Assembly: GCF_001625215.2 (NCBI RefSeq)
Contig: NC_030384.2
Span: 45,480,390 to 45,544,389 of the forward strand
Source: Daucus carota subsp. sativus
Taxonomy: Eukaryota > Streptophyta > Magnoliopsida > Apiales > Apiaceae
DNA length: 64,000 nt
Direction: 5' to 3'
The notes below the pieces were generated by a model, which searched no databases, had not been told where the DNA came from, and saw only the letters and a list, made by a program, of their open reading frames with translations. Position 1 is the first letter of the stretch, and each line of letters opens with the position of its first letter. This document shows positions 11,241-23,143 of this stretch, piece after piece. The translations under genes and the position numbers were made by a program.

Positions 11241-14200
11241 TGTGTTCTCTTATTACTTTCTTTTAAAAGAAAAACAGTGCAATCCTATCTATATTATTAT
11301 AAACGATCAATGTGTCAGAAGATATAAACTGCTGAAAAACGAGGAAACGTCTGTTTCCGTGTGAAGTTTTTTTATGCCATTTTAATTCCCATTTATTTAT
11401 TTATCTTTCTTTTGGTGATTATAATAGTATTATTATAGACATCAGTCGATTAACTATGTTTCTTATCTCGTCGAACTAATTGAATTTACGGTTATTCAAT
11501 TAATTATTTACTTAATTTCTGACAAAATTTTTATTTTTATATTTCTCAATTAAGTCTGATTCTATTTTTTATAATATAGGAGGACAGTGAAATAAAAATA
11601 TATAATTAAAGATAATAAGAAAAGATTAAAGGAGTGATGGTGAACATTGTGCAACTCCAGCATGGGACCACGGAAGGCTCAATCATTCATTATCAGTCGT
11701 CTGTCTTTATTAATTTTTCTTCCTTTTTATTTGGTTGGATGTCGTCGTTCCAAGAAGATAAAGCATTTAAATTTACAAGCAACACAGGAGGACACCGGGC
11801 CAACCACCGGTTTTTATACATACATATACATCACCTACTACTTTAACGCTCTAAAGTTATTAGCCACCATTATTTCTTCTCTTTCTATATGCATCCATGT
11901 ATTTTTACTCATTATGTCTGCACTGCCCTCACCAGATAATATCACATATAATTTCAATATTTATCAAAAAATTTATTCTTTTCCGTTTCGTATATTTTGT
12001 ATACAAAATATATATAAGTTTAACTAATAAACTTATGAGTGTTTTTTATGCATTATATGATCTGGTGTGTACCTCAAAGCTTCGAGGAACATAGCACTCT
12101 CAGCGCTGTATAGATCGACAAGAAGTGATTATTATGCATAAACATGTTGGAGTCTTCCGAGCAAACATGGAATTCAGTCATGTGCTGATATCGTATCATG
12201 TAGAATATAATTAACAATTGAAGTTGGATCCTGAAATGCATGCTTGCTTTCTATTCATCTTCTTCCAATATAATAATAAGATATATATTTATTTTATTCA
12301 AAAAAAAGATATATATTTATGTACTATGGGTTATATGTTTTATGATTCAGGAGAAAAAATGGCTCAGTATCTGCATGTAACTCTTTTTGAGTGAGTGATT
12401 GTGCTATTTTTTTAAAGTTTTTTTCCTGATTAAAATGGTCATTTTTTTTTTAAAAAAAAAGTAAAACTGGAATGAGTTTTAGGTTAAAAATATCTTTTTA
12501 GCAAAACCTAAATTCAAAGTAAAAAATAGTTTAAAACAAAGAGAAGAACAACATGTACTTCCTTACCCAAACAGGAGTATTTTATTATTTTTTTAATAAT
12601 TAAATTAAACAAGTTTTGACTAAAAATAAAAGTTTATTTCTTAAAATTTCAAAAATCAAGAATATATTCCAAAATTAATTAACTGTATTTTGTATTTTCT
12701 TAATTTTATTCTTTACCTATTATCTAATTATTAATTAGAATTTGATCCCACTAAAATATTATATATTTTGGAGAAAGCATTATAATTATAGATTAAACTT
12801 AAGACGTCAAGATTAAAAAAAATTAAACGAGGACAACTATTTGTTCATCAATTCATCCCCACGAGAAAACATGTTGTAGATAATGCGAGAGTAATATTGA
12901 AAGCGATATTAGTAGCTTATTATGGAGTGTTTGTCCGTAAAACGAAGATCACCTAAAACTCTGAAAGCATGGCGTAACAGTTAACACTAGTTTAATTCAC
13001 TGACACCACATTGGTCATTACAGCATAATTATACATTAGTATTAATAATCGTGGTTTGTTTTTCAAACAATATCAACTCCCAACGATTAATTAAAAAAGC
13101 TGTTAACTTGTTATCATCAGCGAAGAAAACAAACAAGTACACCTTTAATTCTGATTCAACATCACTTAAGATATTATTTTAAACACGAATTATCACCTAA
13201 TAAACATGATTAATCATTTAACCTAATATCAAAATTAACGAGATAAGACAACGGGCCCGGGCCAGGCCTCCAACAGGGCCTACGACAAGTGTTTGGTTTG
13301 GACTTTAGAGTTTCACATTATTACCAAAATGGTCCCCTTGGGCCGACGCACTGTACACGCGTCAAAAGCACAGTCGCCTAACTTGCCTTTTTAGCTCTGT
13401 CTTTGAAGACTGCGTACAGGATAGGAGCAGTGAAGAAGGACGATATGAGCCGGCCTGCGGTGGGGCCCGGAGCTCCTAGAAAGACGTGTAGGCATGTAAC
13501 TCCATATATAGTGGGGGCCAGTGGGCCAGGGGTGTAGAAGAAAAGTCAAGAGAAAGACCAATGGGAATGAAGCAGAGTGTTACCGGCAACTACCTTTTTT
13601 AAATTATAAAGATGTCACTGTTTGACATACCTGTCGTCCGCTCACAAGTGTCAAGTGCATCTTCGTTCAGCGCCTGTTGCGAATTTGATGCCTCTCGAAT
13701 TATCGCATAAACTCCAAAACCTATTTCCAACGAGCACGAAACGTGTAGCCGTGTATATTAGGGTACACACAGCCACACAGGAACAGAATTTTACTCCGAA
13801 CTTTGGCGGTTTCACTCAATTTTATATAATTTTTTATATTATTTTGATAAAAAAATTTTAATTTTTCAGAAAATATTATTTATAATTATTTTAAATTTTT
13901 ATTTCTTAATAATAGTTTAAATATTATAATTTTATTCAAAACAAAAAAATAATTTATAAAATTATATTTTTCAAAAAATTTAAAATACGTGTCGAGCCTT
14001 TTGTTCTAAGTGCATACTTCTCAATCACCTGAGATAGAGGAGGTTATACGAAATACACATGCAGTGAATGTTTTTTATGAGATCTGAAATTTTAAATTTT
14101 TTGTTAAGATGAATTGTATCAAGGGTTTTTCTAAAAATATCCGAATAATGATATATGTAATCTCAATACAAATTTGGAAATCTCAATCGTTTGTAATAAC

Positions 14201-14267
14201 CCTATACAATTTGACTATCTTTTTTTTTGAAAAATATGTATTTTTGTGAATCTTCAATTATATATTA
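11241..14267. other. AT-rich intergenic DNA with one GC-richer island
   Basis: I see no convincing coding sequence. The stretch about 13240-13790 is much richer in G and C than its surroundings, with GGGCCCGGGCC and several GGGCC motifs, but has no long open frame matching a known protein. The remainder contains T- and A-runs only. Confidence 0.55.
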
Positions 14268-14570
14268 CTCCCTCCGTCTCAATTTATAGGTCTCTTTTGG
14301 AAAAAAAAATTGTCCCAAAACACTTGTCCCTCTCTTCTTTCAATACAAATTTATCAACATATTAATTGTGAATTTTTTGAAACTCAACATTATTCTCATT
14401 TCTCAATGCACTAAATCCCTATATTTATTGTGATTTTTTTGAAACTCAACTATATTCTCACTTATCAATGCACTAATTAATGATACATGAGATAAAATTC
14501 TATCTAACCAACTTTTTTCTTAATATGCGTGTTTATTCCAAAATGGACCTATAAATTGAGACGGAGGGAG
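14268..14570. mobile_element. Stowaway MITE (303 bp)
   Basis: The termini CTCCCTCCGTCTCAATTTAT and its reverse complement ATAAATTGAGACGGAGGGAG are directly flanked by TA (14266-14267 and 14571-14572). This is the signature of Stowaway elements mobilised by mariner-like transposases. There is no internal gene. Confidence 0.9.
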
Positions 14571-15240
14571 TATAGATTTTTACTGTACAAATGTACATTG
14601 AATTAATGTTAAACCTAGCTGTTTTAGGTTACCTCAGCGGTGGAAACATGGATTCAACTGTTCAAATTTGCTGGGTATATAGCGTGCATGAACATTTGCA
14701 CATGTCGAACATCAGGTGAATCAATCAACCGCATGATTAGTGTACATTAGAGCCTCTGCAATTAAATTTGAATTTCTGTCAAGGAACAGATTCCGAAATT
14801 CCGATGGCCGAGGCAGCCAAGAGGGTGTAAATAATCAATCTCTCTAAAACTTTAAAGTTTTAAAAATTTTAGATAGGTTCTCTAAATAATATAAGAGCCA
14901 GATTTACGAGAGGGCTGGGTTCGAGCCCTCCCGCAAACAAGTCATTCCTATCCCAGATGATACCGAGGAATTACTATAACCCAAAGCTAAATTGATATGC
15001 ACAGTACGATAATTTAGCCCGTGAGCTTAAAGTTTTAACATCCTGGTTCCCACAGGGTGGTTTATATATATAAATTGAAATTCGGTCAACTGTGCAGACA
15101 CTAGACAGGGACCATCAAACGTCCGAATGAATCTGCACGGGTATTCTCTGACATTATCTTTGCCAAATAACGGTATCTTTACCGGACTGCCACATAAAGC
15201 TCTCATACGAATGCATATCTTTTCTGCTCACTCCCCCTTA
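14571..15240. other. Intergenic DNA; possible SINE-like remnant
   Basis: A GGTTCGAGCCC motif near 14912 resembles a tRNA-type B box, followed by TCCCGCAAAC, but no matching A box was found upstream. No gene seen. Confidence 0.3.
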
Positions 15241-15688
15241 GGGGTCGTTTGGTTCAGGCTTCCGTGGTATCAGGTATGGGTTTTGTTCATTCCAAACCCA
15301 TACCTGGTGTTTGGTTGAGAATTTTATTTCATCAAACCCATTCCTCAAACCCACAAGTTATGAGAATTTCATACTCAGGTGGGGAGGTGGGTATGAAATG
15401 TGGGTTTCAGGAATCAAAATTGTTTTCTTTTATTTTCATTATTATTTATATTAGTTCTTGTAAATTTTTAACACAAAATGAAATTAATGACTTAAAAATG
15501 TATACAAATATTAATTTCATGATATTTTAAATTAATTACAATTAATAACTCATAAATATTATAATTCAACCATATTCATTCTACCACTCAACCAAACACC
15601 TAATATCAGAAATGATACCTCAACCCCATACCAGCTTAACCCGATTTCTCATTCCAACCCCATACCCCCTCTCCAACCAAACGACCCC
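15241..15688. mobile_element. PIF/Harbinger-like MITE (448 bp)
   Basis: The terminal inverted repeat GGGGTCGTTTGGTT pairs with AACCAAACGACCCC. A 3-bp duplication TTA lies immediately outside both ends (15238-15240 and 15689-15691). TTA/TAA targets are typical of PIF/Harbinger elements. Relatives occur at 1440-1739 and, more degraded, near 54440-54831. Confidence 0.85.
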
Positions 15689-15844
15689 TTAAAGTCTTGG
15701 GATACACAGCTCAACACAAGAGCACTAGTTATTTTACTACTCTATAAAGTCGTTTTGATATGCATACGTGTCAGTTGTCACGGTGTCGGTAACATTTGGA
15801 CCCTAGCTCTGGATCCGTTGCTGTTATCAACTTCATAAAAAATA

Positions 15845-16095
15845 CTCCCTCCGTCCCCTCCAATTATTATCATTTGGAGGGGAGTGTTCGACACGCATTT
15901 TAAGACTCATGAAAAATATGGTTCTATAACTTATTTTTAAAATTTTCTTTTTCTGAATAAAAGTTTAATGTTTAAACTTTTATTCAGAAAAGGAAAATTT
16001 TAAAAATAAGTTATGAAACTATATTTTTTATGAGCCTTAAAATGCGTGCCGAGCAGTCCATTTCAAATGATAAGAATTGGATGGGACAGAGGGAG
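15845..16095. mobile_element. Stowaway-type foldback MITE (251 bp)
   Basis: CTCCCTCCGTCCC begins the element, with TA outside both ends. The right end is diverged (GGGACAGAGGGAG). The two halves are near-perfect inverted copies meeting at about 15974, so a transcript would fold into one long hairpin. No coding content. Confidence 0.85.
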
Positions 16096-19000
16096 TACTA
16101 TTTTGTATGATTTGATTTGGTCCTTCGTAGTCAATAATCCAATCCGTGCATGTCTCTCCGAGGATATATTTGCTTTCATTGTTAATTGAATAATACTTGA
16201 GACACTGGCATGGTTTTCGTCTGGATTTCTCAATTTAAGTCATTTTAAAATTTAATCTGAAAAATATTATTTTATATGATAATAAATTGCAAACTGACTT
16301 GTCAGAAATTGGCAGCGTATGTCTTTTTGATCAATTTATTTTATTTTTATAATTTTTTAATAAAAATGAATTTCAATACTAAAATAAATATTCAATCTGA
16401 TTTATTTTTAATTTTTACATAACTCAAATATCTTCTATGATATAAAATTATCCACACACAAACTCCGGTGACTCTTATACGTCTCCTCTCTTCTGCATAT
16501 TTAAAAGGGTTTTTTTAAAGTTTAAGTTCGTAATGAATTGATTTAAGTCAGAGACTTAAAAGGAATATATTATAGGAGTCCAATCTTTTTTCTCAATTTT
16601 CAATAAAATATACTTAGTTGCTTTCAATCCTTTCACTATTTTTATAATTGGAGCTGATGTAAATATAATGCAAGTAGAATAAAAAGTATTAATAAAGTTG
16701 ACATCCAAATCAAAAAAAATTAACTTACGGAGAAGCATATTATATTATTATCCATAAAACAAAGTAGAATCTCTATCCATAGAAAGAAGAAAATGAAAAA
16801 GACAGATGAACTTGGAATCGGTGGTGTCACATAGAGAGAATAGTGTGTTCTTCGCAAGCATGAGCAACAATCATATCCCTGTCTATGGGCTTTTAATGGG
16901 GCTCTTGTCTGAATTTAAGCCAGAAAATGAAGGCCCAATCAGCTGCCTACATAAATGTATCCATCTTAAATGTATCTGGGCTGCTTCTGCATAACTTAAG
17001 AAGCTATTTCTTGCCGAAATAATTATGTAGTAACAATGAACATGCTTGTGATAATACATAGAATAACGGGTTAAACATCTTCGAATTAACAAATTTGAAT
17101 AAAAAAAGAAATATGTATCATGAGTTATGATAAAAAGAAATGCATTCGTGCACATATTTTATTTAATAATTTCTTCAAATTTATTTTCCAGCGGTCCAAT
17201 ATTCATTTCTTTGTATGCAAAAGATCTAAAGTGATATGTTGTGACTGGTCTATTTATGGATTTCATGTTTTACTCAGCTACAATGTTCTAAGTTCTAACC
17301 GATTGGTAATATTTTTATGGGTTTAATGATTCGTGTAGCTAATATTTTCAAAAGCTCTTGTATTTTTTAATAATACTACTCAAATAAATTGTCTTCCGAA
17401 AATGACATATCCACCATTTCAAAGTAGATGCAAGGCTGGGCGTTTTTTCCCTCGAACAACATAAAATGTGTCCCTTAGCGTCCCTGGCCTTCCGAAAATG
17501 ATTTCTTTCATGCACTCGAGATTCCAAATTTATTTTCAATTATTTTTATAAATTTTAGTTGATAATTTTAAATAATTTTATTTCACTAACATAAATGGAT
17601 CTTACATGCATATTAATTAACCAATTTTGTGTTATGCGACTTTTTTGGAATTATTTTGAAGTACGCGACATTGCTCTCCTAAAAATTACTTCCCCGCTCG
17701 TTCTAAAGTAGATTATTTTGGCTATTCTGAAGATTAAACCTCCACTCTTCCTGAAGTGGATGTTTTGGTACAATGTTTAGATGAGGATAGTGCTAGATAT
17801 CTTATATTGGATATCTAAAAAATTGCTAGATCATATGATGGAAATGATGCGATAATTGACAATGTATAAAATTTTTAAGTGATATAGTTAGTGTGAATAC
17901 ATGAGCAAATCTCATTTATTATTTCTATAAAAAATTACTAAATGACAAGTATTATTTGAGAAATTTTTTTAAAATAAATTTTGGACAACTATCATTTTTC
18001 TCAATGTTTCTGTTAACGGAAATGTTCTTTATGGATATTGGATAGTTCAATTATCATCACTGAGTCATTTACAATCTGACCACTTATTGTTTACCGATCG
18101 ACTTACCGTACAAAACGTACAATATTTATGCATTATGTATAGTTGAATCACGGCTGGACGTCACTTTTGTGTTTTAAATTGCAGTCCTCCTCCAGCGTAC
18201 TATCATGATTCGATCCTCAGCACTGACCTCGCTAGCTTAGCTATTCTCATGTAACTGATATATAGTGTATTAATAGTATAGTGGAACTGACTAGTGCTAT
18301 ACTGCTATATAGTGGAACTTGTTTGGCTCTGCGTACAGCATTAACATGTTTAATGAGATTTGTTCGTGATCTTCTCCACAAATATATATCCATTGACATA
18401 TACTTTCTAGTGCTAGTGCTACTAACACCTTCGCGGCTGCTCAGGCGGTCTTTATACTTTCTCATTCAACATCCGTTTGCACTCAGTGGATCCAGAAATT
18501 CACAGACAAGTTGTTTCATTTATAATTTAGAAAAAGTTACAAGTGTTCGATAATCTCAGAATATAAGTTAATATATATTGTTTTATTAAATTATTACTAA
18601 ACACTACCATGATAATTGAATTCTCTCGAGAAATTATCTTTTACAAATGAATGATTCAAAATTAGAGGAGAATTTATTGCTAATCCAAAAGATATTTTTG
18701 ATTTTAATGGTCGTATCTAGTAGCTATCAGGGCCATCTTAAATATTTTAGGAGCCCCGTGTTGCATAAAAGAAGTGGGCCCATAATATAGTATCAAAAAC
18801 TTTATATCTTTCCTTTTTATAATAATAATAATAATAATAAAATTTTCACACAAGAACAATTTGATGATAATAATGAATATATAGAAATGATGCATTTTTA
18901 TAAAAAATGTATAAAGTTTGAAGATGAAAATTTTGATACGAGACCGACTTTTAATTCTTTTCATATGTTATACATATATAAATGAGTCAGAAAATATGAG

Positions 19001-20893
19001 CACTACTTAATAGTCGGCGTTTGGAGCTGTGAATTTCAATTGCTGTACTTTAATTTGAAATCTCGAGATGAAATAGCAATGCAAATTGCTAATACTTGAT
19101 TAATGTGTTTCATGGTTTTTGATTTGCAAGTCTAATTAGGGCCGATACAAGTATATGATTGTTTTTCGAGTAAACAGATATATGATATTTAAACCTTGTT
19201 TTCCATGATGCATGACGCTAATTAATTCATCCTATGAAACTAATGTTCCGTAATCTGAAAAAAAATTATGATTAGCTCTAGTGGCGTTTTACAAGTTTCG
19301 GACATGCCAAACTAGTCATGTGGTAAAATCTAGTTATCGACGAGCAAATGGTTTAGCCCGAGAGTTGATGATTAAAGTTGAACGCAATTGATAGAATACC
19401 ATTTGAATAGTCTCAATTCAAAGTGCTTATTATTCTTACTGTCTTGCAATCTCTTGAATATATTAAATAATTCATTAAATCCTCTTTATCTAAAACTTTA
19501 ATTTGTTGGTCCAAATGCACTCGGTATTGTATCATGTTACATGATGTATCCCACTTTCTTCAAAACAGAACTGAATCAGTTTGGTGATTTCACCATAAGC
19601 CTTCTTAAAATAGAAATGTTTTTTTTAATTCACGTTAAAATATAGTGGTATAAATAGTATCGATAGGAGATGGAGAAAAATATAATGACTTCAAATTTTA
19701 AAAAAACTTATCCGATTCACATAAAAATTAAATTAAAAATTGTGAAAATTATGTATCAAATGGTGTATTTTAATTATTTTTGATTCATAGAATGCCACCG
19801 GATTAGATTGATTTAAGGACATAAATAATTTCTAATTTCAATGTGATTTTAGTTTCTATTTTAAATAAATAAATATAGAAAGTTATCAGATCAATTTTAA
19901 TAATCTCTAGAATGTCATCACACACGGTGACAAATTGTTGTGGTGAGGGAAGTTTAGTCATTACATTCTGAATGAACATGATGATATTTTGTCTATATAA
20001 TAGTGATTTGTGTTATACATGAACAATTCTTTGATTAAAATACAATAATCATGTTGGATACTGGTTTTTGATTTCTAATTAGGGTGAAATATAACAGCTA
20101 GGTAATACCCTGTATCCATATAAGAATAAAATGTTTTAGCTTTAGATTTGAAAATGCAGATGAAAATGTTCAGTCAGATCCACTCACTGGTCCGTGATGG
20201 CTGACTAGGTTCTTACTCCATTTTTTCCGAAATCCATGTAATTGTATAAAGCGAATGTACGTGTTTAGTCCGGAGAAGCACATCTTGTCATTCAAAAAAC
20301 ACGTACCTGCATGTTCCTTGTTTATGTAGAGTTTCTGTCTTTCTTGAGCTTTAGAAAAGAGCATCGACTCAACTCACAGAATAGACGATATTCTGGAATT
20401 AGCTTAAAAAAAATGAAGTTCTGATAGGTTATAAAATAATCAAACTTCATTAAAGTAAAATTAAGCATTCCAATAAAGAGAGTCACCACTTTTGTGTAGA
20501 AAGTTTTGTGTATGAACCGCTCTTTTTAATTCGTAATCATTGACACAAACATGTGGATGAATGCATGAATAAATAATCTAAACTTTAGTTAGGTCTGCTA
20601 AGATCTGTAAGTATAGATTGACGTCTTCAAGACAGATTAAAGAGTTATAAAATGAAAAGTATCAATAGATCTCTGCACCTTTAAGATTTTTAAATGAAAA
20701 CATTAACACAAAGTATCTCTTATACGAACTTTGAAGAAAATTCTTAGATAGTGACGACATATTATCATCATATATGTTACTAATTTATCGTCTCTATCAT
20801 TTATAAAAGTTGTCTATGTGATATCTCTTGCACTTCAATCATATATAAATATAAACAAAGTTAAGCATATATTTTAAATTATATATGTATATG

Positions 20894-20895
<2 letters not shown>
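16096..20895. other. AT-rich intergenic DNA, no gene recognised
   Basis: Short open frames on both strands have no recognisable protein content. An (AAT)n tract lies at about 18820-18841. No transposon end pairs could be matched by eye. Confidence 0.55.
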
Positions 20896-20929
<34 letters not shown>

Positions 20930-21499
20930 CTCATGATCAAATACAAACCACTCTTAAAATAAAAACTAGAAACCAGTTTTCCTACCACTATTTATAACTA
21001 CGGGTATCACTAATTTATACTACACTAATCACTGTTTTTATATAGTATGTAAACAGCGATTTTTATTATCAAAATTGAGAAAATCTACTTATCTAAATTA
21101 TTGATAATCGATTATAGATGATTAATTTCATCCATAGGAAAATTTTTGTTGGTAGGAAGCCGCAAGAGAAGTTGAATGATGATGGTAAGTAGTCGTTAGT
21201 TTTGTAAGTTATGATGGAAAGTCTATGTGATTATTGGTGATGATAGACAATGGTGGCAAGTCATAGAAACGTTTTGTAATGGTGGTAAGAGGTCCATTAT
21301 TACGATTTGGGTGAAAATGATGGTCATATACGTTGCATATATGTGTATATATATATTTATATTCGCGAGATATGCTATATATAAATCAGTGATATGTTAT
21401 GTACAAATTAGTGATTTCTGTTGTTAAAAATAGTGATGAAAAACTGTCCAGAAACTGGTTTTTAGTTTTTAGGCTAATTTGGTTTCTATTGGAGTAGGA

Positions 21500-21532
<33 letters not shown>
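20896..21532. mobile_element. Inverted-repeat element set between two (TA)n tracts
   Basis: The body, about 20928-21502, has imperfect inverted ends of roughly 50 bp. The left segment is AAAAACTAGAAACCAG and the right is the reverse of CTAAAAACCAG, with matching outer parts. It is bordered exactly by (TA)n runs at 20896-20927 and 21503-21532. Insertion into TA microsatellites is known for Micron-type MITEs in rice; superfamily assignment here is uncertain. Confidence 0.65.
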
Positions 21533-21533
<1 letters not shown>

Positions 21534-23143
21534 CACTCTTTCTCTATATATATTTAGTTAAATAAAATATTTGATAAATTATATCAATATTTCTTGACAA
21601 TATTATCCAACTATATTTTTAATAGATGCAATCAAGAGAGTGTGGTCTTTGCTAGAACAGTAGCTCTATACAGGCGGAACAAACGCTATGAACCAAAATT
21701 ACCAATATCTCTGTCAACTGTATTAAAACATAATAAGTTTAATATAAAATTTTAAAAATAATATGGATTATTCATATATAGTCTTGTTACAAATTTATAG
21801 CCCGTAAACACTAACAAATTGAAGAATAAAGGAGTTGTTTTCCTCAAGTGTATTTTATCTCCGATTATTTAAATCTAATCTGTCGCGTTAGTTTTAGACA
21901 AAAAGTTATGGAAATAGGAGATGACCTTACATTACATATTTACTTTGGTGATGGAGAAGTTAGCTTCACAATACCTTATCATAAACTCGAGATCACGTAT
22001 AAAGAGAAGGAGAAATGAAGCCCACACAGAAAGCTAGTAAAAAAGTACTCCTATATCAACCATTCGCTTGCAAATTTATCACACCATACCAAAAGAGAGC
22101 ACTTTCCTCTTTTTATCGGTGTTCTTCTTCTAGTATACTCTTACCATTAAAAGGCACTCTTGATAATGCTAAGAAGCATAGATTTTCGATTCACATTTAC
22201 TGTACTAAAAAATTATGTCAACTATATAAATAATTGAAACCGCTCATAAAAGAATATAATCCGAGGAAATACAGAAGAAAAAAAAGAGAAGAATAGAGCC
22301 ACAGGAATTAGTCAAGGAAAAGAATATAACCAATGGGTACGTAGAGGCCGCTACTTTCCATGGTTTATGTTATTTTGATGTGGTGTGCAGCTAGTCTTCT
22401 AGAATGGTCTACTTCTTTCGGTAACAATTAAACTTATCCCAACATTTCCAAATTACTAATGAACGTTAATTGGTACTTTAAATACATTTTTCACTAATTC
22501 TTAATCAAAACTCAGAATTTTTTAAAACGGAAATAACCGAATTTTAAAGTTCCGTCGGGACTACAATCTAGATGAGTTGTCTTAACCCTTTGCAAGTGTA
22601 CACACAGTTGAGTGGCATACAGTCCATATTTCAGCTTTTGTTTGTGCGAGGAAATGGAGAGGTGGAGACGGAACTTCCTCATCAACTTTATAGCAAGTTG
22701 ATCGAGGCTAGCCGGCCCCCATACCTGCTTTAATTACGTAGAGTGGGTACCCGATGTTTAGTTTGTGATCCATCTCAAAGCAAAGCAGAGTCCTAGTCAG
22801 CTCTACTTTCCAAACTCGATCCATGTCCCTTTATATTATTTTTATTCCACCAAATCTTTGTCGTTTCGTCGAACAAAACTATCCAGTTATCATGCATATA
22901 ATCTCAAATGTACCGTAAAATTATAAACTATTATTTACTTATTAAAAAAAGTACACCTTCAGAATTTTCACTAACTTTACTATTGCTATAAATCTGAGCC
23001 GCTCAGAGACCTCCAAGCACATGCATTTTTCTTGCATTACTTCGTAAATCTCTTTTTTCACTTGATCTTTAAGGGGTCTTATAGTGTAGAGCCAGCTTTC
23101 TTTACTTGATAAGCTGAATATCTGATCATCTATAAAGAAGCTG
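21533..23143. other. Upstream region of the ALMT gene
   Basis: No coding sequence or transposon ends recognised. The last few hundred bases are presumably the promoter and leader of the malate-transporter gene, but no clear TATA box could be fixed. Confidence 0.5.

Noticed and set aside
10950..11327. 125-codon plus-strand frame through a GA repeat
   Set aside because: Its length comes from the translated GA microsatellite (Arg-Glu repeats); the region is better explained as leader or promoter of the minus-strand BLH1 gene.
14900..14935. Possible tRNA or SINE from a GGTTCGAGCCC motif
   Set aside because: No A box at proper distance and no cloverleaf can be drawn, so not called as an RNA gene.
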